42,918 nt of DNA from Gemmatimonadota bacterium (GTDB taxonomy: Bacteria > Gemmatimonadota > Gemmatimonadetes > Longimicrobiales > Gaopeijiaceae): contig JAJEBW010000049.1 of assembly GCA_022822325.1 (NCBI GenBank), forward strand, positions 1 to 42,918, read 5' to 3'. Shown here in pieces: positions 42,743-42,918 of the stretch (position 1 is the stretch's first letter; the number at the start of each line of letters is the position of its first letter). The translations under genes and the position numbers were made by a program. The notes below the pieces were generated by a model. That model was not told where the DNA came from and did not search any database. It saw nothing but the letters and a program-made list of their open reading frames with translations.

Positions 42743-42918
42743 GAGCTTGCGCCGCAGAAGCGCATAGCGGGTGACGGAAACGGGGGAGGGCGGCTGCGGG
42801 CCGGAGGGACACGGGGAGAGGGAGGCATTGCAGCCGGGGGGCCGACGGCCCGGGAAGGCCGCGGAGTGCCAAAACGGGGCCCAAGAGGCCGGCGGGGGCT
42901 CCGGGGGCCGCGGTTGAG

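Noticed and set aside
1..42918. CRISPR array, tRNA or rRNA genes
   Set aside because: No regularly spaced short repeats with unique spacers, no cloverleaf-like conserved T-loop sequence and no rRNA-like conserved blocks were found on reading; a covariance search could still reveal a missed tRNA.
42743..42918. Partial gene at the right edge
   Set aside because: Only short unsupported frames and a GC-rich, weakly palindromic stretch are visible; nothing gene-like reaches the window end.

Overview
The window is a high-GC bacterial chromosome segment with densely packed genes, many ATGA/GTGA stop-start overlaps and GTG starts. It encodes many secreted lipoproteins, 6-bladed beta-propeller proteins, PQQ-type quinoproteins, a DUF6152 protein, and menaquinone (not ubiquinone) synthesis. 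This mix resembles Gemmatimonadota, perhaps a marine or host-associated lineage. That placement is inferred from gene content; no rRNA or other taxonomic marker is present.

Layout. 0.2-5.1 kb: a DUF488 protein, a secreted beta-propeller, polyphosphate kinase (ppk, minus strand) and a small lipoprotein. 5.1-13.2 kb: a menaquinone operon menF-menD-menB-menA-menE whose last gene overlaps tyrS. 13.5-15.4 kb: purE and purK. 15.4-20.3 kb: an accessory-looking stretch with dispersed repeats, a beta-propeller lipoprotein bracketed by 63/64-bp direct repeats, a glycine-zipper protein with a structured leader, an IS3-type transposase remnant lying between two fragments of what may be one broken lipoprotein gene, a small orphan gene and two tiny membrane proteins. 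20.3 kb: greA. 21-29 kb: a large Ig-domain lipoprotein with an M30-like HExxH site, a PQQ-dehydrogenase/beta-lactamase-fold fusion, and, divergent from it, a class II-like cytochrome c lipoprotein with two DUF6644 membrane proteins. 29-32.3 kb: a minus-strand operon of a 58-aa protein, an FMO-like flavoprotein with a Cys-rich tail, a FeoB membrane core lacking the GTPase domain, and an unknown protein, preceded by an AT-rich Fur-like palindrome. 32.4-37.1 kb: a minus-strand cluster of a cytochrome c-PQQ quinoprotein lipoprotein, two related secreted proteins of unknown function and a DUF6152 protein. 37.5-42.7 kb: an M50-like membrane protease, a TlpA-like thioredoxin lipoprotein overlapping an APC-permease/UspA fusion, and an ornithine cyclodeaminase-family enzyme.

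How the genes fit together. The men genes make the respiratory quinone. The two PQQ-type proteins, the class II-like cytochrome c and the DUF6644 pair could feed periplasmic oxidations into that quinone pool (inference). The best candidate for an undescribed system is the iron-box operon at 29.1-32.2 kb: a G-domain-less FeoB-type permease coupled to a flavoprotein under a probable Fur operator. Another clear structural signal is a 64-bp GC-rich palindromic repeat found three times, each time in the same orientation just downstream of a plus-strand stop codon (purK, greA, second DUF6644 gene). No tRNA, rRNA or CRISPR array was seen.
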